Shown here piece after piece: positions 1 to 9,592 of a stretch of 64,000 nucleotides of DNA. The stretch lies in the NCBI RefSeq assembly GCF_001654985.1, contig NZ_LXEU01000068.1, positions 1 through 64,000 on the forward strand, written 5' to 3'. The number at the start of each line of letters is the position of its first letter. Position 1 is the first letter of the stretch. Source of the DNA: Kluyvera georgiana ATCC 51603. GTDB taxonomy: Bacteria > Pseudomonadota > Gammaproteobacteria > Enterobacterales > Enterobacteriaceae. The notes under the pieces were generated by a model. It was not told the origin of the DNA and made no database searches. It saw only the letters and a program-made list of their open reading frames with translations. The translations under genes were made by a program, and so were the position numbers.

Positions 1-945
1 ACTGTTTTTTATACCATCCCATCGGAAGAAAAGCCAAGCTATGCAACGGTAAGATCTTTTCTATCATCAGTATATAAAGCCGTTATGGAATATAAGAATG
101 TTGCTATTATTCCTCGAAATCAGTGGAACTGGAGAAAGTGCGACCCCTTATTCGAAGGGAGCTATGTAATTAGCTATCATACAAATGGGCCTCTAAGTAA
201 GAAACATCTGCATATTCAGGAATCAACTTTAGCTGGTCGTTGTAGCATTGATAACATGGGATTTGCTGGGTTCTCCAGCCTGGCAATGAAGCATGAATAT
301 TTTGATTATTGTAAGAATTCCCCAGAAAAAATAGAAGTAATGAAAAAGTGTATTCAATATTATATTGATAATAATATATCTAAATATGCGCAACAAAATG
401 AAGCTGCAGAGCTGGATCTTAGTATGGAGTATGTCTTTATTCCGATGCAGGTTACTACGGATGTTGTTGCCTCCTTAGCATATATTGATGGTGGTCGTTT
501 ACTTTCTATTGTTGCTGAACATTTTTCTCATACGAAAACTAATGTATTGGTTAAACGGCACCCTTACTGTAAAAGCTTATCGATTCAGAAAAAACTCAAT
601 GAATTAAGTGATTCTGGAAAGATTATTATTGTGGATGCATCTGTGCATGAGCTTATTGAAAATGCAAAAGCAGTTTTTACTGTTAATAGTGGTGTCGGTC
701 TTGAAGCGATTATCCATAATAGAAAGGTTATAGCCACTGGGGAATGTGAATATTGTTGTGCATTAGCAGCTCAACCTAAAAGTGAAGATGAGTTAAAAAA
801 TATTCTTGATAACATTGATAATATCACTTTTGAACAGTCACAACGCTTAAACTTTTTAACGTATTATATTAATGATTATGCTATTTCGAAAGATGATGTT
901 GTTTGTATTAAAAATAAAATAAATGAGTGGATTGCAGAGTGTTAA
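1..945 (+). CDS. Capsule biosynthesis protein with KpsS/KpsC-like (Kdo transferase-like) domain, 5' end outside the window
   Basis: The frame is open from base 1, so the gene begins outside the window; 314 residues are visible, ending at the TAA at 943-945. An internal ATG lies at 85 but the open frame upstream argues against using it. The C-terminal half has a Lys-Arg-His-Pro motif followed about 35 residues later by a Val-Asn-Ser-Gly-x-Gly-x-Glu-Ala segment. KpsS and both halves of KpsC downstream have the same layout (His-Pro, then Thr/Asn-Ser-x-x-Gly-x-x-Ala). I infer a cytoplasmic glycosyltransferase of the capsule Kdo-transferase type, perhaps adding Kdo or another acid sugar to the repeat unit. 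The DNA is strongly AT-rich, as usual for serotype-specific capsule genes. The next gene follows after 18 bases, so the two are probably co-transcribed. Confidence 0.7.
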   Translation, partial: TVFYTIPSEEKPSYATVRSFLSSVYKAVMEYKNVAIIPRNQWNWRKCDPLFEGSYVISYHTNGPLSKKHLHIQESTLAGRCSIDNMGFAGFSSLAMKHEYFDYCKNSPEKIEVMKKCIQYYIDNNISKYAQQNEAAELDLSMEYVFIPMQVTTDVVASLAYIDGGRLLSIVAEHFSHTKTNVLVKRHPYCKSLSIQKKLNELSDSGKIIIVDASVHELIENAKAVFTVNSGVGLEAIIHNRKVIATGECEYCCALAAQPKSEDELKNILDNIDNITFEQSQRLNFLTYYINDYAISKDDVVCIKNKINEWIAEC

Positions 946-963
946 TTTAACAAAGGAGCTAAT

Positions 964-1875
964 ATGAATATAGCTAGACATACTAGTGTCAATTTATTAG
1001 GTAATAACTCTCGGGTTGATGATAGTAGTGAATTAATTCCGCCGGTAAGGTTGTATGGGAAGGTAATTGTAGATGCGCAATCGTGTATTGGTAAGTATAC
1101 TTATATAGGCAGTGGAACATATGTTACTAATGCATCTATAGGATCCTATTGTTCTATTGCTAGAGGGGCTGAGATTGGTACCAGAGCACATCCGCTAGGG
1201 ATGCTTTCTACACATCCATTTCAATATAATTTACATCATTTTACGGGACAACCTGGCTACAATATTGCAAGAACCCCTTTAACTCAAATAATGAAGAAAA
1301 CGGGAACAGCAATTATTGGATCAGATGTTTGGATTGGTACCAAAGCCATTATCAAAGGTGGCATAAAAATCGGTCATGGCGCTGTAATAGGTGCCGGATC
1401 TGTTGTAACAAAAGACGTCCGTCCATATGCAATCGTAGCCGGTGTTCCAGCCAAAGAGTTACGTCGTAGATTTGATGACGAAACAATAGAAAAACTACTT
1501 GAATCTACGTGGTGGGATATGGATCCTATCGATATGGATGGTATAAATTTCAGTGATATTGATATCGCGTTGGCAGAGATAAAGAAGAGAAAGCAGAGCT
1601 ATGCATCATCATTTGCTCAGGATGCATGTTCTGAAATTAATAATATCATTGATAGCAACAATGGGATTATATGGTTTGATATTAATAAGTCATATCTCTT
1701 CAAGTATTTTTTTGTTGATAAAGAAAATGTTGAAGTTATTTGTTCTCCATTTGGTAATGGAGTTATGAAAATAAAGAAAATATGGTTCAATGAGAAAATA
1801 AATGCATTTGGACTCCGCGTTGATAAAATGAGTGATAAAATCATTAAAAATTCAGTGATCTTTAGATTTTTATGA
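964..1875 (+). CDS. Hexapeptide-repeat (left-handed beta-helix) acetyltransferase with C-terminal extension
   Basis: The 303-residue protein starts at an ATG behind a clear AAGGAG at 953-958. Residues about 35-180 carry imperfect hexapeptide repeats (Ile/Val-Gly-x-x motifs such as [13 protein letters not shown] and [14 protein letters not shown]), the mark of left-handed beta-helix acyltransferases of the xenobiotic/NodL-like group. His residues near 79 and 87 lie where these enzymes keep their catalytic histidine. After the helix comes an extension of about 110 residues that I do not recognise. In a capsule locus the natural role is O- or N-acetylation of a sugar of the polymer, from acetyl-CoA in the cytoplasm; the acceptor cannot be read from sequence. 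It is AT-rich like its upstream neighbour and ends 16 bases before the convergent beta-helix gene. Confidence 0.75.
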   Translation: MNIARHTSVNLLGNNSRVDDSSELIPPVRLYGKVIVDAQSCIGKYTYIGSGTYVTNASIGSYCSIARGAEIGTRAHPLGMLSTHPFQYNLHHFTGQPGYNIARTPLTQIMKKTGTAIIGSDVWIGTKAIIKGGIKIGHGAVIGAGSVVTKDVRPYAIVAGVPAKELRRRFDDETIEKLLESTWWDMDPIDMDGINFSDIDIALAEIKKRKQSYASSFAQDACSEINNIIDSNNGIIWFDINKSYLFKYFFVDKENVEVICSPFGNGVMKIKKIWFNEKINAFGLRVDKMSDKIIKNSVIFRFL

Positions 1876-1891
1876 TCTTTATCTGATTTAT

Positions 1892-2980
1892 TCAGTTTTT
1901 ATCAATGATGTTGTCGTGAATTTCATTCCCTTGTTGAGTGTAATTTGTTTTGTCTAAAATATCTCTTGAGGGAATAGATATTGCGTTCTTTGTTTTTATG
2001 AATGTATTTTTTGTTATTATATTAAAACTGCTTTCTACAATAATTCCTATGATGGAACCGTTAAAACTATTGTTATATATAATGTTTCTATCGGCATGAT
2101 CCTGGTAGTATTTACCCTCTGAGTCAATGCTTTTATCGCCACAGTCCCAGTTTGATAGGTTTTTTCTCTGTCGTGATGCTATCCATACTCCAATTTTTTC
2201 GTTCGAAAAAATATTTCCTGATATTATATTATTGTCTGAACTTTGCCATCTTAATGTAGACTTATTTGATGATATTTTTTCGCCGCAATTTTTGTATAGA
2301 AATATCCCACCCGCAGCATTTGAAGATATTGTGTTGTTATTTATATAATTGTTAGCAGATGAATCTATGGCTATCCCCTCACGTAGGCTTTTTCGGGTTG
2401 TAGATGATCCATTACCAATAATCTTACTGTTTGTTATACTGATGTTTTTAGTGGCTTGCTCAAGATATATACCAACACCTTGAGAGTTTATCGATGAAAT
2501 ACGATCAAGAGTAATATTGTGAGCATAAGAATCAATATATATACCAACACCGCCACTGTGTAACGCTTGGCAGTTTTCTAGCTTAATATTTGAAGGGGCA
2601 AGTTTGTAATTTTTTTCGTGATCCTCTCCCCATTTACTCATGGCAATACCAGATGTGATTCTTATTGCATTTTTTGTAAAGTTTTCGAAGTTACAATTTC
2701 TGACGGACACGTTGTTGATGCTTTTTTTAGTACCGCCAATGAGTAATCCGCGTGTTTTTTCACCATGACCATCTATTGTCATATCGTTGCAATTTAATTC
2801 TACATCTGATGTTGTTATTTTTATTGTTTTAGCTATTTTACACTCTTTTGGAATCTCATATTTCCCATCCTTTGATATCGCTATATTTTCCTGACATACA
2901 TGCGTTAATGTGTCAGCGTATGCGCTTGATTGCATGGTCATGAGCAGAGATGCTATTGCTGGTATAAGTATTTTTTTCAT
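1892..2980 (-). CDS. Secreted right-handed parallel beta-helix protein of the capsule locus
   Basis: The reading frame extends upstream into kpsS, but the ATG at 2980 is chosen because it begins a good signal peptide (MKKILIPAIASLLMTMQ, Ala-Tyr-Ala cleavage near residue 22). It starts 7 bases after the kpsS stop, so it is the last gene of the kpsEDCS transcript. The 362-residue product has many short Asn-rich turns (NIKLENC, NITLDRIS, NISITNSK, NNYINNNTIS), the rung pattern of NosD/pectate-lyase-type parallel beta-helices. Such folds occur in polysaccharide lyases, C5-epimerases and periplasmic binding proteins. I infer a periplasmic or exported protein that binds, trims or modifies capsule; no catalytic motif is recognised. 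The DNA is AT-rich, unlike kpsS. Confidence 0.75.
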   Translation of the reverse strand: MKKILIPAIASLLMTMQSSAYADTLTHVCQENIAISKDGKYEIPKECKIAKTIKITTSDVELNCNDMTIDGHGEKTRGLLIGGTKKSINNVSVRNCNFENFTKNAIRITSGIAMSKWGEDHEKNYKLAPSNIKLENCQALHSGGVGIYIDSYAHNITLDRISSINSQGVGIYLEQATKNISITNSKIIGNGSSTTRKSLREGIAIDSSANNYINNNTISSNAAGGIFLYKNCGEKISSNKSTLRWQSSDNNIISGNIFSNEKIGVWIASRQRKNLSNWDCGDKSIDSEGKYYQDHADRNIIYNNSFNGSIIGIIVESSFNIITKNTFIKTKNAISIPSRDILDKTNYTQQGNEIHDNIIDKN

Positions 2981-2987
2981 GATGAGT

Positions 2988-4232
2988 TTAGTGTGTTTCG
3001 GTGGCGATGTAGTTATTGTTTTTTTCTTCCTGAAATGAGTTAAAGCTGACACTTTTATTCGAATCATAAAACACCGCATTAATCTGCGTAGTCTCCAGCA
3101 AATACCCACGAAACTGATTCAACAGTTTCACATCCGGCTTAAACCCCGCCGTCCAGAACTGGTGCAAATGTCCCTGATACGTCAGTCCTTTGATGTCGTA
3201 CAGGGCATTTCCCATCACCTTGAGCGATTTATGGTGAATCAGCGCTGATAAACCCGCCGTACTGTTAATGGTCACTACCGCTTCGGCATGCTTAAGCATT
3301 TCCGGCATCGGTAGGTCGTGTACGTACAGAACACGGTTCTGCACGCCGTATTTAAGGCTGAGTTGTTTGATTAACGGGCCATACAGGCGATGCCCGCGAT
3401 CCATCGGGTGGTGTTTAAATACCAGAAATTTCGTCGCTGGGGCTTTGGTGGCAAAAGAGTACATTACGTCATTAATATAATCGCGCACATCGTCATAAGG
3501 GCTGTGGTGGCGGATCTGGCTATCGTTATAAACCTGCAAAATTGCCAGGTAGAAACGATTATTCAGTTGTGTTTGCAAGCGCGTCAGAACATGCCGTTCT
3601 TTAAACGCATACCAATGTTTACGCCGCCATGCGCGCATCCAGCAGCGCATTTCGTACCACGGGGAAAAGGATTTATGATGCTTGTAATTGGGGTAACTGC
3701 GGCGATGATACCAGGCAATCAAATAATACCAGGTTGCATGCCAGCAACGCAGGCGAGTTGACGGTTTTAGGGAATGAACGATGCGCGGCGGCATGTCGGG
3801 TAAATGTCGGTAAAAGTCTGGATCACGGGGAAGGGAAGAGTAGGCGTTTACCCCACCTTCCTCAAGGGTAATAAAATGAGGGCGCAGATAGCCTTCTTCA
3901 AAAGTTAAAAAGCGCAACCCCTTGGCATTAGCCCACAGGCGTGCGGCCTGGTGTAAGGGGCGACAATCTCCGAAGCAGACGATGGTATCAAAGGGATAAG
4001 TGTGCCAGATCTCTTTTAACCAGTGCGCAAACTGAGCTGGCGTGCCTGAATAGTGCAGGACAGGGCGCTCACGGCAATAAAACCTATCGCCGCCGTTAAA
4101 CACCACGTTGGTGGCCTCACGCCCTTTGCTTTCCAGCCAACGTGCCAGGTCGCTAAAAAAAGGGCCCATTGGCCCCTGCAATAACAGGTAGCGCTTGCCG
4201 GCCAGCAGGTTGTTCATTGCGGTGCTTTCCAT
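2988..4232 (-). CDS. kpsS: Capsule Kdo transferase KpsS
   Basis: The 414-residue protein starts at an ATG behind AGGAGAG, 14 bases after the kpsC stop. KpsS acts at the inner face of the cytoplasmic membrane and adds the first beta-Kdo to lyso-phosphatidylglycerol, starting the poly-Kdo linker that anchors group 2/3 capsules. Visible marks are the N-terminal LLLQGPMGPFF segment, the FEEGYLRP motif near residue 132, the HHP motif in the last third and the NSTAGLSALIHH segment following it. Length is slightly above the usual roughly 390-410. The last 25 residues or so (Asn/Ser-rich) are encoded by AT-rich DNA like the neighbouring cassette, so the 3' end looks exchanged. Confidence 0.92.
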   Translation of the reverse strand: MESTAMNNLLAGKRYLLLQGPMGPFFSDLARWLESKGREATNVVFNGGDRFYCRERPVLHYSGTPAQFAHWLKEIWHTYPFDTIVCFGDCRPLHQAARLWANAKGLRFLTFEEGYLRPHFITLEEGGVNAYSSLPRDPDFYRHLPDMPPRIVHSLKPSTRLRCWHATWYYLIAWYHRRSYPNYKHHKSFSPWYEMRCWMRAWRRKHWYAFKERHVLTRLQTQLNNRFYLAILQVYNDSQIRHHSPYDDVRDYINDVMYSFATKAPATKFLVFKHHPMDRGHRLYGPLIKQLSLKYGVQNRVLYVHDLPMPEMLKHAEAVVTINSTAGLSALIHHKSLKVMGNALYDIKGLTYQGHLHQFWTAGFKPDVKLLNQFRGYLLETTQINAVFYDSNKSVSFNSFQEEKNNNYIATETH

Positions 4233-4246
4233 GCTCTCTCCTGATA

Positions 4247-6262
4247 TCAGTTAAATTTTATGCGATAGAGATTGATGGCTTTTCGTCCTAGCCGTGTCAG
4301 TCGGTTGGTTTTTTTGCGCATCGCGATCTCCGGGCGAGCCTGCCCCATCAGCCACTCAGCCGCCTCTTCTACCGACATGACGTGGTGTTCCTGCGGGTGA
4401 ATGTAAGTGGGATAAGCCACCAGAGCATGATAGATAAGATCCTGCAGCATCAATTTCCGCTGTCGCCTTGGATGAGGATGTTCATCGATGGTCAGCCCCC
4501 AGCCTGCGTAAAACGGCTGTCCATAGCAGTAGACGATTTTGCCGTGCAGCAGCGCCTCAAACCCGGACAGCGAGGTCATGGTATGCAGTTCATCTGCCTG
4601 TTGAATACAGTCGATAATGTCGGCATCGTGCGCGATGCAATCAGCCAGTTCAGCCATAACGTCTTGAGGGATCTGACCGGGACGATTACCGGTGGTCACA
4701 TCGGGATGAGGCTTGTAGATAATGAAAGCATCCGGGTTACGATCGCGAACCGTTTGCAGTAGCGCCCGGTTGGTGCGGATACTGAGCGTTCCCGTGGCGA
4801 TTGAAGCATCATTTTCAACCTGCCCGGGAACCAGCAGAATGCGTTTATTTCCGGCGGGAGGAGATTGCCAGGAATGACCAACATTATATTTGCTGAGCTT
4901 ACTCTCGACTAACCGCTGGCGCAGCGCTTCGGCACGCTCTCGTTGTTCTGGCGTTAACTGAGAGCGGTTGAGCTGTGTTTCCAGGTCGCTTGGTCGCGTG
5001 GCGTCGTAGTAAACCCCTGTTTTATCGAGAACCAGAGATAATGGCGTCAGTAAGTCCGAACCAAGCCCTGAGGATCTCAGGAAGCCGTCCTCCATCCGCC
5101 AGAGTGGAATATCGCGTTTGAGCGCTTCGGCTTGCCAACGTTGTTCACCCAGAACACCCCAGACCACGCAGGCTGTGGCATCACGGCCGCGCAAAGTAAA
5201 ATTCACGCGATTGGCTGAGGTTTTTAAATACGGCTTTACAATACTCGCTTTCCACAACGTCATACCAGGTGCCCAGAGCACGCCTGGTCGGGCGAGCTGA
5301 TGCGCCCGATTGCGTTGGAGGTAGGCCAGTACCTCAAATAGCGTGGCGGATTTTCCGGTATGGGGATGGATATAGCGTGAATAACGAAGCCAGGCGGCGC
5401 TGACCAGCGCTGTCAGTGGGGCGTGTCCCCGCCTGCTGGCAAGTTCGTCGGCCTGCGGATGACGATCGTCGGTCAGCCCCCATCCCGCATACCAGGGCAT
5501 ACCAAAGCAAACGACTTTTTTGCCCGCCATTAACGCCTCGATGCCGTATTGCGAGGTCACGGTATAAACCGTCGTTACCTGACGCATCAGCGATTGCGGA
5601 CTCACATCGTCGGTAATGAGCCGGATGTGCGGATCGTCGGTTAGCGTAGAAAAATAGCCTTTCTTTTTTCCCGTCAGCACGTCGGGATGTGTCTTCACCC
5701 AGATTTCGCTATTGGGATGCTCTTCTTTGGCACAGGTGAGCATGCTGGCAAACTGTATTTCAGTTGCTCCACCCATCGTGACCGAAACGTCTCCGTAGGT
5801 CTGGTCGATAACCAGCACGGCACCTGCTGGGTGATCCTCGGTGAAGGGAGGGGCATGGTTATACTTTGACAGATCGTTGTCGACGATAAAGGCGATCGCC
5901 CTTAGCGCATCCTCTCTCAGCGTGGAATCAACGGCCTCGTGTTGAATCAGCTTTTCCAGCCGGCTCGGTTGGCTGGCGTCGTAATAAATCCCGAGGTCGT
6001 CAATCACTATTGACAGAGGCGGCGCGCCATTGACCCCAAGGCCAAGCGAGCGTGTAAAGCCATCCTCCAGGCGTAACACCGGTAATCCGACTTTTTTCGC
6101 TTCCGCAACGGGGCGCTGTGCGGAAGGACGGGCACCCCAAACGGCGATAGCACTGACCTCGTCATACAACGGGGAAAATGTCGACAGTTTGGTATAGGCC
6201 TCGCCTAAGAAGACCGCGAGGTGTGGGATCTGGCAGATCCCTGAAGAGTAGATGCCTATCAT
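4247..6262 (-). CDS. kpsC: Dual-domain capsule Kdo transferase KpsC
   Basis: The 671-residue protein matches the usual KpsC length (about 675). It has two tandem homologous halves (about 1-325 and 335-671), each with an Arg-x-Glu-Asp-Gly-Phe motif (RLEDGF near 64, RMEDGF in the second half), a Lys-x-His-Pro-Asp-Val segment (first at about 190-195) and a PWYAGWG/PFYAGWG signature. In studied homologues the halves are separate beta-Kdo transferases that extend the poly-Kdo linker on the lipid anchor after KpsS. It acts at the cytoplasmic side of the inner membrane. It lies 65 bases after kpsD and 14 before kpsS; kpsU, which sits between kpsD and kpsC in E. coli group 2 loci, is absent. Confidence 0.95.
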   Translation of the reverse strand: MIGIYSSGICQIPHLAVFLGEAYTKLSTFSPLYDEVSAIAVWGARPSAQRPVAEAKKVGLPVLRLEDGFTRSLGLGVNGAPPLSIVIDDLGIYYDASQPSRLEKLIQHEAVDSTLREDALRAIAFIVDNDLSKYNHAPPFTEDHPAGAVLVIDQTYGDVSVTMGGATEIQFASMLTCAKEEHPNSEIWVKTHPDVLTGKKKGYFSTLTDDPHIRLITDDVSPQSLMRQVTTVYTVTSQYGIEALMAGKKVVCFGMPWYAGWGLTDDRHPQADELASRRGHAPLTALVSAAWLRYSRYIHPHTGKSATLFEVLAYLQRNRAHQLARPGVLWAPGMTLWKASIVKPYLKTSANRVNFTLRGRDATACVVWGVLGEQRWQAEALKRDIPLWRMEDGFLRSSGLGSDLLTPLSLVLDKTGVYYDATRPSDLETQLNRSQLTPEQRERAEALRQRLVESKLSKYNVGHSWQSPPAGNKRILLVPGQVENDASIATGTLSIRTNRALLQTVRDRNPDAFIIYKPHPDVTTGNRPGQIPQDVMAELADCIAHDADIIDCIQQADELHTMTSLSGFEALLHGKIVYCYGQPFYAGWGLTIDEHPHPRRQRKLMLQDLIYHALVAYPTYIHPQEHHVMSVEEAAEWLMGQARPEIAMRKKTNRLTRLGRKAINLYRIKFN

Positions 6263-6327
6263 CCTGAACGGCTTCCGTATTGGGTGGAATAACGTGTGGC
6301 GAGGTTCCCCCCGCCACGCCCCTGGCG

Positions 6328-8001
6328 TTACAGATCCAGGATCACTTTGGCGGCAACCGCCAGCTGGTAGAGGATGGTCGAAATACCTCGTGTCACTTCG
6401 ATATTTTTCGATTCATACTTCGGCAGCACCATAATCTCATCGCCGGCCTTCACGTCTTTAACCTCATCAGCATCCACCGCTTCACCATCCTGGCGAATGA
6501 CGATGATTTTTGACTGGCCGGATTTTTGCGTCAAACCACCACATTTTTTAATATAATCATCCACATCCATTCCATCTTCCCAACTGACCGCATTGGGGAA
6601 GAGTACTGAGCCGTGCACCATCACCAGCGAGGTTTTTTCCGGTATGGTGATGACATCGCCATCTTCCAGCAGTACCGAACCGATGTTGTTTTCGTTGAGT
6701 ACGACTTCGCCTTTAGGGATCACGTTGCGTGCTTTGGCGACAAAGCGACTGACCAGCTGCGCTTCCTGAACGCGTAAACGCGCTTCTTCCTGCGTCGATG
6801 ATTGGGAAGCCAGAGAGGCTTCTTCCAGCTTTTGCAATGAGAGGTCGAGCATCTCTTTTTGTCTTATCGCTACTGAGTGGCGATAAAGCTGGATGCTGTC
6901 CATCTGCGACATGCTGTTGGTGCGGATTTGCGATAACACCTGTTTCATGGTGCTCCCGTATGGCAGCACCAGCGCATGTTCGCCGGAGTGCGCCCCCTCA
7001 ATACGGACCTGGATGGTGCCAGCATAGCGGTCGGAACTGATGATGAGCTTGTCGCCATCCTGCAGGCTTCTGCCGGGGGCGCTGCTTAGCGGGTAGTATT
7101 CCGTCCGCTTAACCGTTCCCTGTTGTCGCACAATGGTGAAGTGCGTTGCGCCTGGTTTAGGGCGTGCCCAGTTCAGCGCCTCCTCAACCGGAATGGAAGC
7201 GTTAGCGAACTCAAAGTCATAACCGTTATAGACGTCGCCTTCCACGCTGAAGGTGTACTTGCGCGGGCCAACCACAATGGTGTCACCGTCGGCAAATTGT
7301 GAGAGTGAAAGCGTGCCGTTGAGCAGGAAGTCGTACAGATTGATATGTGCGCGCGTCGATTTCCCCCGTTTAATGGTGATATCAACATAGCTGCCACGCG
7401 CGCTGTCTACCCCGCCTGCCTTACTGAGATAAGACAGCAGGGAATCAGACGCCACGCCGCCGTAGAGCCCCGGATTTTTGACGAAACCAGTGACAAAAAC
7501 CTTAACCGGCTGAGCCTGAAGCAAAGAGGCATAGACGTTGACGTTAGACTGGTAAACTTGTTTTACTTTGGTCGTCACCAGCGTATTGAGTTGACCATTG
7601 GGGACGCCAGTTACTTTTAGTGGGCCAATATTGGGAACGAAGATATTGCCTTTCGGGTCGACCGTGAGCGCGCCATCGAAGTTAAATGCTCCCCAAAGCC
7701 GGACCTGAATCGTATCCCCGAGCCCGACAATATAGTTTGGGTTAAAACCGATGCTGGCCCCTTCATTGGTGGAGGTGCCGTTAAACAGCTGTGCGCCAAA
7801 CATACGGCTGAGCGTTGCTTGCGGCACCGGCACAGGCGTTTCATCGAAGCCGCTGGTCGCGGCAGCGTTTGTATTCTGCGGATTGAGTATTGAAGGAAGC
7901 GGCGCCGCGCCGGTTAATTCCGGGTTTGCCGTCACGCCGACCGCAAACGATGTGCCTGCCTGTAATAACAGCAGTAAAAAAAGGCATTGTGCTCGTTTCA
8001 T
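6328..8001 (-). CDS. kpsD: Capsule polysaccharide export outer-membrane/periplasmic protein KpsD
   Basis: The 557-residue product equals the E. coli KpsD length (558). An N-terminal signal peptide ends near residue 20 ([13 protein letters not shown]). It is followed by a polysaccharide-biosynthesis/export (Wza-like) domain around residues 85-170 with the [11 protein letters not shown] segment, then further SLBB-type domains to the C terminus ([22 protein letters not shown]). There is no lipobox cysteine. KpsD forms the outer-membrane exit channel of ABC-dependent capsule export and works with KpsE and the KpsMT transporter. Thirty bases separate it from kpsE, with kpsC next. Confidence 0.95.
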   Translation of the reverse strand: MKRAQCLFLLLLLQAGTSFAVGVTANPELTGAAPLPSILNPQNTNAAATSGFDETPVPVPQATLSRMFGAQLFNGTSTNEGASIGFNPNYIVGLGDTIQVRLWGAFNFDGALTVDPKGNIFVPNIGPLKVTGVPNGQLNTLVTTKVKQVYQSNVNVYASLLQAQPVKVFVTGFVKNPGLYGGVASDSLLSYLSKAGGVDSARGSYVDITIKRGKSTRAHINLYDFLLNGTLSLSQFADGDTIVVGPRKYTFSVEGDVYNGYDFEFANASIPVEEALNWARPKPGATHFTIVRQQGTVKRTEYYPLSSAPGRSLQDGDKLIISSDRYAGTIQVRIEGAHSGEHALVLPYGSTMKQVLSQIRTNSMSQMDSIQLYRHSVAIRQKEMLDLSLQKLEEASLASQSSTQEEARLRVQEAQLVSRFVAKARNVIPKGEVVLNENNIGSVLLEDGDVITIPEKTSLVMVHGSVLFPNAVSWEDGMDVDDYIKKCGGLTQKSGQSKIIVIRQDGEAVDADEVKDVKAGDEIMVLPKYESKNIEVTRGISTILYQLAVAAKVILDL

Positions 8002-8031
8002 AATAAACCTGATTCCGTGGTGGCGTTAACG

Positions 8032-9201
8032 TTAGTCCTGGTGATCTTCAATGATGGCCAGCAGCAGTTTAGTCACACCAAACAGCAGGCAGCAGACCAG
8101 CAACCAACTCGCCAGAAGATAAGGTACGTCGGGGAAAGTCGATTCCTGCGGACGCTGAGGAGAGCTGATAGTCGCCAGTGTTTTAAGTTTACGGGCGCTC
8201 TCAATGCGGGTTTTTTCGATGGCTTTTAGCGTGAGTGCATACACATCGGTATCAAAAGCCACCTGAGATTTAATCTCTTCGAAATCCACAGCCATGCTGT
8301 TGAGTTTTTTGCCTTCAGGCGCAGTGATCTTACTTTGTTCCTGATCGATCTGTGATTGAAGCGAGGTAATGGCATTCTGTGCGCTGATGACCTGCGGCGC
8401 ATCGTGGCGCAGATAGGTGCGTAAATTACGTAAGTCCGCTTCCATCTCGATTTTTTTCGCTATTAGCGTATTCACCAGAGTCGTTGCGGCTTCCGCCGAG
8501 GCCAGCGGATCAAGGATATTGTGGCTATTTTGGTAGGCGAGCAGCGTCTGTTTGCTGGCGTTGAGATGTGCGCGCGCCTCCTTGAGTTGATCTTCAGCGA
8601 ACCGCATTTGCTCGCGGGAAATCCGGTGAGACAGTTCATTAATAAAACGCTCGGATTCCTGCAATATGGCACGATTGAAAGCGAGGGCGAATTCCGGTGT
8701 AAACCCTTGTGTTTCAATGCTCAGCAGTCCGCTTTTTTCATCGTAATCGACGGTTAATCGCTGGCGATAGTAGTTTAAAAACCGTTCCTCGCTGATATGT
8801 TTGGGTAAATGGTAGAGGAAGTCCCAGCCGCTGTTGCCGAATGCCTGATGAAAATTGAGCTGCTTATCGAGAATATGCAGCATGTCTGGAGAGTTTATAT
8901 ACTCTTTGAGATACAGCGAATCCTCAACGGATGAAGGGTTAGATGCCCCCAGAAGCAGGCCAACGTTCAGGCTGGCGCTGTCTATTTCATTAGGCCGTTT
9001 TACCGCGACCTTTGATTCGCTCACAAAGCGTGGCTGGCTAAATATTGCCAGGTAGACAATTAATAATGCCATTGGGGCTACGATCATCCATTGCCACAGA
9101 TGACCGCGTCGCGCTAAACGTTGAACCCGGCTCCATCCTTGTTGGCGGATAATTCGCAGTTTACGCGTTAAAAATAAAGTGCGTGGTAAAAGTCTCTTCA
9201 T
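8032..9201 (-). CDS. kpsE: Capsule polysaccharide export inner-membrane protein KpsE
   Basis: I use the ATG at 9201 (389 residues); a TTG seven codons upstream (9222) is possible and neither has a clear ribosome binding site. The protein belongs to the polysaccharide co-polymerase family. It has one membrane segment near residues 40-58 (APMALLIVYLAIFSQ), a long periplasmic part with coiled-coil-like stretches, and a second membrane segment near the C terminus (YLLASWLLVCCLLFG). The SESKVAVKR and LLLGASNPSS segments match KpsE. It bridges the KpsMT ABC transporter and KpsD during export. It is the first gene of the region 1 operon here; kpsF, first in E. coli group 2 loci, is missing. Confidence 0.93.
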   Translation of the reverse strand: MKRLLPRTLFLTRKLRIIRQQGWSRVQRLARRGHLWQWMIVAPMALLIVYLAIFSQPRFVSESKVAVKRPNEIDSASLNVGLLLGASNPSSVEDSLYLKEYINSPDMLHILDKQLNFHQAFGNSGWDFLYHLPKHISEERFLNYYRQRLTVDYDEKSGLLSIETQGFTPEFALAFNRAILQESERFINELSHRISREQMRFAEDQLKEARAHLNASKQTLLAYQNSHNILDPLASAEAATTLVNTLIAKKIEMEADLRNLRTYLRHDAPQVISAQNAITSLQSQIDQEQSKITAPEGKKLNSMAVDFEEIKSQVAFDTDVYALTLKAIEKTRIESARKLKTLATISSPQRPQESTFPDVPYLLASWLLVCCLLFGVTKLLLAIIEDHQD

Positions 9202-9557
9202 AGTCTGGCGGTGTACGTCCAATGAATTTATATATGAAATATATCTTATTTAACCATTATCAATTCAATATCAATCAGGTGAGATAAAACAGCTGTAATA
9301 AGACATATCAAATCCTTGTGATTGTCATTAATTATTTGTATGGAATATATATGTTTATAATTGGTGCGAATTTGACTGGGTTATAAGGCTCACCGCTATC
9401 GGGAATGTATTTTTAACACAGTGGTTAATATATCTCAATGTTGATGGGGACGAATTGCGGTGAATATTATTGATAATATTTGGTGAGGTTATGAAAGGTT
9501 TATATATATAGGGGCGGGATTTATTTGTTGAATAAATGATGATTTGTTTTTAATAAA
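9202..9557 (-). promoter_or_regulatory. AT-rich upstream region of the kpsEDCS operon
   Basis: These roughly 355 bases between kpsE and the ettA terminator are gene-free and much more AT-rich than the flanking genes. The capsule operon must be transcribed leftward from here. Several TATAAT-like strings exist but no -35/-10 pair stands out. I did not find a convincing ops/JUMPstart element for RfaH. AT-richness of this kind is typical of H-NS-controlled capsule promoters such as PR1 of E. coli group 2 loci; that regulation is inference. Confidence 0.5.
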
Positions 9558-9585
9558 AAGGCGAATGATTTTTATCATTCGCCTT
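9551..9585 (-). terminator. Rho-independent terminator of ettA
   Basis: A perfect 12-bp stem (9558-9569 with 9574-9585) and a four-base loop lie just after the ettA stop. On the minus strand they are followed by TTTATTA. The plus strand lacks a T run, so it serves ettA. Confidence 0.85.
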
Positions 9586-9592
9586 AACGGTA

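Noticed and set aside
9340-9400. ops/JUMPstart-like sequence upstream of kpsE
   Set aside because: The minus-strand GATAGCGGTGAG string only partly resembles GGCGGTAGNNT and lies in no JUMPstart context.
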